In this document: one piece after another, positions 59,885 through 64,000 of the stretch
Layout of the letters: each line of letters opens with the position of its first letter
How positions within the stretch are numbered: position 1 is the stretch's first letter
Assembly (NCBI GenBank): GCA_024256265.1
Contig: JACGUK010000006.1
Span: 124,001 to 188,000 of the forward strand
Direction: 5' to 3'
Source of the DNA: an archaeon
Lineage (GTDB): Archaea; Thermoproteota; Nitrososphaeria; Nitrososphaerales; JACAEJ01
DNA length: 64,000 nucleotides
Position numbers and translations under genes: made by a program
Notes under the pieces: generated by a model
Database searches by the model: none
Told to the model about the DNA's origin: nothing
The model's input: only the letters and a program-made list of their open reading frames with translations

Positions 59885-61792
59885 ATGGCAGTTGGAATTA
59901 AAAAGGAAAATTTAAGAGGGAAGAAATTGATAAAGAAGTTAGTAACATTAATAATAATTAGTCTTTTGTGGTTTTCATCATTTTTGGTGCTTGCACCTAA
60001 AGCTGAAGCGCAAAGTGAACAAACACTAGAAACTAAAATATCTCAAAATGCGGAATACAGAAGGCAAGTTTATGAAGAATTAAGTAAGCTATTTAGTGGT
60101 GAATATTGGAATGAACAAGCGTATGATCTTCTTGACGACATAACGGAAAACGGTAGAAAAGCGATGGAAAATCTTGTTATTAGCAAAATACTCTGGTGGT
60201 GGCTACCGGAGCCAGCCAAAGTTGTGAAAGACGCTGGAGCGATACTCACTGAAGTTGTTAAGTCGTTCGCAGTTTTAGTGCGAGCAGAAATAATATGGGG
60301 AATGACCATAGCAATAATTGATAGTGGTGCCCCTTATGCGTATAAAATTTATTTAGCAGATAGGCTCGCAAAGATGGCAACGTATGCCCAGCAAGAGATC
60401 GATGTCAGTAAGAAAATACTGAATGAGCAAGCAACAAGACAGGAATTGGTAGGTATCCTGGATGAAGAATTGAAGATTCTGACTAAAACATACTCAGAGC
60501 AAGGTGAAATAGTCCCACCATTGCCAACTCTTATAGACGAATTTAGAGAGCTAGCCAAAAGCAAGATGACTAGTCAAGCCGCAAAGGACTTCGTAGATAA
60601 CCTTTGCAGAGCAACTAAGAATTTTGTTGAAATAGACGTTAAGTACGTAGAGTACATAAAAGAACTTTATGCTGGCCAAAAAATACCTAAATTGGCTGTG
60701 ACACCTCCATCTTATGATCAAATGCAAGATATTCTGGACATGCTTGGATATCCTTACGAGAATATCCAAAAAAGCACCTTAACGAATTTAGTGGTACTAG
60801 AAAAGTACGACGTCGTGTTTATCAATTGCGCTCCAGTGTATAGTCCAGTGGAAGACACGTTCGCCCCAATAAGGGAATTTGTAGAGGAGGGAGGGGTAAT
60901 TTACGCATCTGACTGGGCTTACGAGTATATAAAAGGAGCATTTCCGGAATTCGTTGATTTCGTTGGACATGTTGCTCCGAGTCAGCATGCTATAGGAACA
61001 ATAATGGATGCGAGCCTTAAAACATATTTAAAGGTAGATGAGATCGAAATTGAATATGATTTGAGTAGCTGGGTTCCCGTATCTTACGTTTCTGACCAAG
61101 TAACAGTATATGTCACTAACAGCGTAGAATATAACGGTGAAATTCACGAAAACATTCCTACTGTTATTGGTTTCAAATATGGCAAGGGCTACGTAGTGTA
61201 CACATCTTTCCACAATGCTGCCCAGGACGAACTTGCTTATAGGCTTATAGAGTATCTAGCTCTACTTACTACAACATCTAAGCTACAAACATCGCTTGAA
61301 AATCTTATGTGGGGGATAGGTGCAAATGTTGAGGTAATATACACTGACAAGTTGAGTGAAGGAGAAACTATATCACATTACTACGAAGCGAAGGAAAAGG
61401 CAAATCTCATTTTCGCTATCAATTGGTTTGGTAGTGAGATGAAACTGTCCATTTTCATGCCTAATGGCGCCCTGTATTCCTCGAAATCTTCTTCTAGTCC
61501 GCCCTTGATAATAGAGGTTTATGGCGCTGGAGCTGGGGTGTGGACTTATCATATTGAAGCACTGGACATGCCTTCTCCAAACTATCCAGTTGTGTCAACG
61601 GTAGGAACCACTCCAATTCAAGAGACACCAGCCCAATTATGGATATGGATTACTGTAGTTATAACGCTTTCCATGACTGCTATCGTAATTCTCACTCTAC
61701 ATAGGAGAAAAATGAAAAAAGCAATACCTCCCCCACCACCCCCGCTTAATCAGCAGTTTACACTTTCTAGAAACTATATCTTCGCTTTCTAA
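59885..61792 (+). CDS. surface protein with GATase-like domain and poly-Pro tail
   Basis: A 635-residue protein. A signal peptide (about 15-43, cleaved near AEA-QSE) is followed by a helical region (about 45-280) and a Rossmann-like glutamine-amidotransferase/ThuA-type domain (about 282-465: YDVVFINCAPVYSPVED, EGGVIYASDWAYEYIKG, GKGYVVYTSFHNAAQDELAY). A beta-sandwich region comes next. A transmembrane helix (about 582-603, IWITVVITLSMTAIVILTL) is followed by HRRKMKKAI and six prolines. Unlike the two shorter proteins, the frame continues 16 residues after the prolines (LNQQF...FAF). ATG start. Confidence 0.75.
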   Translation: MAVGIKKENLRGKKLIKKLVTLIIISLLWFSSFLVLAPKAEAQSEQTLETKISQNAEYRRQVYEELSKLFSGEYWNEQAYDLLDDITENGRKAMENLVISKILWWWLPEPAKVVKDAGAILTEVVKSFAVLVRAEIIWGMTIAIIDSGAPYAYKIYLADRLAKMATYAQQEIDVSKKILNEQATRQELVGILDEELKILTKTYSEQGEIVPPLPTLIDEFRELAKSKMTSQAAKDFVDNLCRATKNFVEIDVKYVEYIKELYAGQKIPKLAVTPPSYDQMQDILDMLGYPYENIQKSTLTNLVVLEKYDVVFINCAPVYSPVEDTFAPIREFVEEGGVIYASDWAYEYIKGAFPEFVDFVGHVAPSQHAIGTIMDASLKTYLKVDEIEIEYDLSSWVPVSYVSDQVTVYVTNSVEYNGEIHENIPTVIGFKYGKGYVVYTSFHNAAQDELAYRLIEYLALLTTTSKLQTSLENLMWGIGANVEVIYTDKLSEGETISHYYEAKEKANLIFAINWFGSEMKLSIFMPNGALYSSKSSSSPPLIIEVYGAGAGVWTYHIEALDMPSPNYPVVSTVGTTPIQETPAQLWIWITVVITLSMTAIVILTLHRRKMKKAIPPPPPPLNQQFTLSRNYIFAF

Positions 61793-62096
61793 AGAAACTT
61801 GTAACTCAACCTACACCAATGATCCCAGGTTGTAGAACCCATTGGAGAGGCAAAGCCACATATATGGATCTACGAAAGCTGGTTGAGGAGCTCAGCTCAC
61901 CACCAGACGATTACACACCAATGCCGTCCTGAGCGTCATCGGAAGCATATTAATAATTTTTAGGAAGACGAACATTTGAGGATTTTCTGACAGCTATTCT
62001 TAATAATGTTATTAAAACTAGTTTCTGCTAGTTCAAATCTTTCCAGCAATCTCCATGCAAAAATTATTATATCTCAATAAGACCAGTATGCATTAC
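61793..62096. other. 304-base gap, no intact gene
   Basis: A 37-codon plus-strand frame from 61819 (MIPGCRTHWRGKATYMDLRK...) cannot be assigned. An inverted repeat AACTAG-TTTCTG-CTAGTT lies at 62016-62033. Nothing else was seen. Confidence 0.35.
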
Positions 62097-62519
62097 TTAA
62101 GTTTTGAAAAGGTCTCTTATTTCTTCCAATAGCCTTCTTGCTATTTGAGCATCTATGGGAGTTATAGAGTATAAAGATGCTAAAACAATACCGTTGATGA
62201 TTATGGATACACTCTCAGATATTATTCTTGAGTAAATATCTCCAAACTTGCTTGGGATGATGATACTAGAATTCGCCTTATCTCCTATCTTCACTGATAA
62301 GGCTATAGAGCCTAACTTCATCTCCTCTCCTTCAGAAACGATTAAAAAGCAACCATTCTTAGCTCTTATCGTATGAATATTGAATAACCTTCCATCTGTT
62401 ACCAATCTTTTATTCGAAAAAGAGTTTAAAGCCAAACTCAACCATCCATTTCGTTCTTTTAAATAGTTAATCGTGTTTACCCTAATAAAAACATGATGAT
62501 AAGCGTCAAAGTCCCTCAT
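62097..62519 (-). CDS. hypothetical protein, 140 aa
   Basis: An unrecognised 140-residue protein with beta-rich first half (LVTDGRLFNIHTIRAKNGCF) and a helical end (IDAQIARRLLEEIRDLF). The N-terminal FDAYHHVFIRVN may be upstream of the real start, since the first 30 bases overlap the opposite-strand nuclease fragment. ATG start. No motif or partner gives a function. Confidence 0.5.
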   Translation of the reverse strand: MRDFDAYHHVFIRVNTINYLKERNGWLSLALNSFSNKRLVTDGRLFNIHTIRAKNGCFLIVSEGEEMKLGSIALSVKIGDKANSSIIIPSKFGDIYSRIISESVSIIINGIVLASLYSITPIDAQIARRLLEEIRDLFKT

Positions 62520-62678
62520 GAAAGTAGGGGGTTCAAATGGATGATTCGCTCTGTAGCCTCACATACTCCTATCGATCTTTTAGCGAGTAATAGTTCTGAA
62601 GCCATAGCTATTCAAGTCAAGGCCAGGCCTATGCTGGCATATAAGAAATATACAACAAAGAAATACTTTTTTCTCTAG
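62493..62678 (+). pseudogene. truncated Hjc/VRR-like nuclease domain
   Basis: A 61-codon frame reads ESRGFKWMIRSVASHTPIDL then LASNSSEAIAIQVKARPM. The order R-x3-S-x-TPID-L-A ... IQVK is that of the Hjc-type resolvase/endonuclease fold, with the catalytic Asp, Gln-x-Lys and Ser present. The first strand with its Glu and most of the N-terminus are missing, since the frame begins only 16 residues before the Ser motif. It overlaps the start of an opposite-strand gene. Probably a relic, perhaps a very short member. Confidence 0.45.
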
Positions 62679-62692
62679 ATTATAAACTGACA

Positions 62693-63025
62693 TTGATGGT
62701 AAATAATCAGAAAGAAGTTGAAAAAGCTGTAATTCGGAGCATACATTTGGCTGCTCTTTGTGAGGGCATAGGTGGATCATTGAGTATAGCCTTAGGCTTT
62801 TTCACATTAAATATCCAGTTCTTTCCGTTTTTTCTTCTTATGATCTTCAGCGGGACAGTCTCAATAGTAGGTGCAATTTTCACTTTGACAGCTTCTTTGA
62901 AGAGAGGAGGATGGATCTCCATATTAGGTGGCGTATTTAGCTCATTCACTATTATAGGCATTATTCCAGCTATTCTATGTTTCATTGGAGGCATTCTTTC
63001 AATAAGACTTGGATCGAATGAGTGA
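62693..63025 (+). CDS. DUF4064-like small membrane protein
   Basis: A 110-residue membrane protein with three hydrophobic helices (about 15-40, 44-65 and 75-105), Gly-rich in the last. This resembles DUF4064-type proteins and lacks other motifs. ATG 62696 or TTG 62693 may start it. The short N-terminal soluble part (NNQKEVEKAV) is likely cytoplasmic. Function unknown. Confidence 0.6.
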   Translation: MMVNNQKEVEKAVIRSIHLAALCEGIGGSLSIALGFFTLNIQFFPFFLLMIFSGTVSIVGAIFTLTASLKRGGWISILGGVFSSFTIIGIIPAILCFIGGILSIRLGSNE

Positions 63026-63315
63026 AATTGTTAAAATGATGAGTAATAATGTTAGGAATCTACTCTTTACTGTAAAAGAAGACAGCCTCTGCTCAAACCT
63101 TATTAAACTATTATCAAATAATTTATGTTGATGGGACAAAATAATAATCCAGTAAAAGGGTGGATATATAGCAAAGCATTGTATGCATAAGGTTGATGGC
63201 AAAAAATCATTCATTACGGCGAGATATACGCTTACCCCTGCATTTTTTCGACAATGGGCTTTTCGGCTTATTTTGTTGTTCTTTCGTTTTTCTTGTTAAG
63301 TAGGAGGGAAAAGAA

Positions 63316-63777
63316 ATGAAGACGAAAACAATGCATGTCTATACAGGCATGATACCTTTCTCAAAATTCCGAGGAGTTTATTCTCTCGAAGATGTAAAAA
63401 TTCATGAGCAATATGTCAAAAAACACATCAAGCAAGGATGGTTTATCCCTGAGAGAGACATGGTTTGGAAGATAGAAAAGCCAATCAAAATCCTCGGCTG
63501 GCAAGGTTCTATAAGCTCATTTTCAAGGCTTCATGTTAAAACGTTTTTACAGGTATATAGAGATGGAAAGATGATAAAGGAATTTGGCATAATAAATACT
63601 GGTGATCGTGGTAAGGTGAATATTGGGCAGTTCTTTCCTCAGCCATTGGTTCTTGAAAAAGATGATATTTTTTTGTTGGGCTTCTGGTCTCATAACATGG
63701 ACTTCACATGGTTCGTGAGGGATGCTCACGCAGATTACACTTTGTTTTATGATGATAAGGAGGACGCTACATTATGA
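63316..63777 (+). CDS. hypothetical protein, 153 aa
   Basis: A 153-residue soluble protein of predicted beta-sandwich type (KPIKILGWQGSISSFSRLHV; GDRGKVNIGQFFPQPLVLEK; DDIFLLGFWSHNMDFTWFVR; DAHADYTLFYDD). It may be a carbohydrate- or surface-binding protein, but no signal peptide is visible and I recognise no family. AGGAGGGAAAAG precedes the ATG. It is the last gene of the window; the remaining 220 bases hold no supported gene. Confidence 0.6.
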   Translation: MKTKTMHVYTGMIPFSKFRGVYSLEDVKIHEQYVKKHIKQGWFIPERDMVWKIEKPIKILGWQGSISSFSRLHVKTFLQVYRDGKMIKEFGIINTGDRGKVNIGQFFPQPLVLEKDDIFLLGFWSHNMDFTWFVRDAHADYTLFYDDKEDATL

Positions 63778-64000
63778 CCTTATTTGATTATAAAGAGGTG
63801 AAGAAATGAATATATTAGAACCTAACGATTCGAGATTCTCTCGTTCTCATTTTTAAGAATCTGATATTCCTCCAACAGAAGTTCTTCTTTAGAAAGAATT
63901 CATTTCGCTGATCGTGTTTAATATCACATTTATCAGCCTTAAATAAGAATTTATCAAAGCCCTTAATTGAGATATGTCATCCCCTCTTAAATTTATGACC

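Noticed and set aside
63796..63860. ATG with a good ribosome site (GAGGTGAAGAA) opening a 16-codon frame at the right end
   Set aside because: Too short to call; may be a frameshifted gene start, but nothing downstream supports it.

Overview
The window is a piece of an AT-rich archaeal chromosome. The evidence is direct: RNA polymerase subunit Rpo4/RpoF, ribosomal protein L21e, archaeal SRP54, Pus10, Hef, eIF5A, Dph6, archaeal-length PurA, a DUF373 protein, UppS, myo-inositol-1-phosphate synthase, a zinc-containing ferredoxin, and the aconitase-X/UbiD pair of the archaeal mevalonate pathway. No bacterial housekeeping operon, rRNA or tRNA gene was recognised. A small gene at 41364 looks like eukaryotic-type ribosomal protein L22e. 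With the Sulfolobus-type ferredoxin, this points to a TACK-type archaeon (Thermoproteota in the broad sense, such as Bathyarchaeia or a deep Nitrososphaeria-like lineage), but the exact lineage cannot be fixed from this sequence. TTG and GTG starts are common.

Layout. 0-5.7 kb is an accessory island: a GmrSD-like (DUF262/DUF1524) restriction protein, a secreted zinc protease, a RelE-like remnant, a two-gene unit of an unknown helical protein and a frameshifted PIN protein with CGN-rich arginine codons, and a RelB-like antitoxin. 5.7-11.4 kb holds Hef, a secreted 709-aa beta-helix protein with a decayed C-terminal copy behind it, and a Zn-ferredoxin. 11.6-14.2 kb is a two-subunit 2-oxoacid:ferredoxin oxidoreductase. 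14.4-19.6 kb mixes TrmJ, a TGS protein that has lost its GTPase P-loop, two membrane proteins ending in poly-proline, and a second beta-helix protein.

19.8-29.1 kb is the conserved archaeal information-processing cluster (HemK-like methylase, KsgA, DUF655, RpoF, L21e, Pus10, SRP54). It is broken twice by plus-strand insertions: an alcohol dehydrogenase (with a small TRASH-like protein beside it) and a copper module (HMA protein, YHS-P1B ATPase, HMA protein). 29.3-43.5 kb is mostly ordinary core genes: Dph6, eIF5A, cobyrinate/Ni-sirohydrochlorin amidase, acyl-CoA synthetase beta subunit, DUF373, UppS, PurA, L22e and DUF72. It also carries a C/D box sRNA at 30591 whose D guide matches the elongator tRNA-Met anticodon loop, and a toxin gene interrupted by an in-frame TAG.

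43.6-46 kb is a toxin-antitoxin cluster (DUF2283, RelBE-like, an orphan RelB, VapBC, HicBA). A large secreted protein with a one-base frameshift in a T-run follows it. 47.9-59.3 kb returns to metabolism: PyrF, inositol-phosphate synthase, a thymidylate-kinase-like protein, an HD phosphohydrolase, and the divergent phosphomevalonate dehydratase / anhydromevalonate-phosphate decarboxylase genes, which feed the same isoprenoid supply used by UppS. 59.4-64 kb is accessory again: PaREP1, a third poly-proline-tailed surface protein, a truncated Hjc-like nuclease and small unknown proteins.
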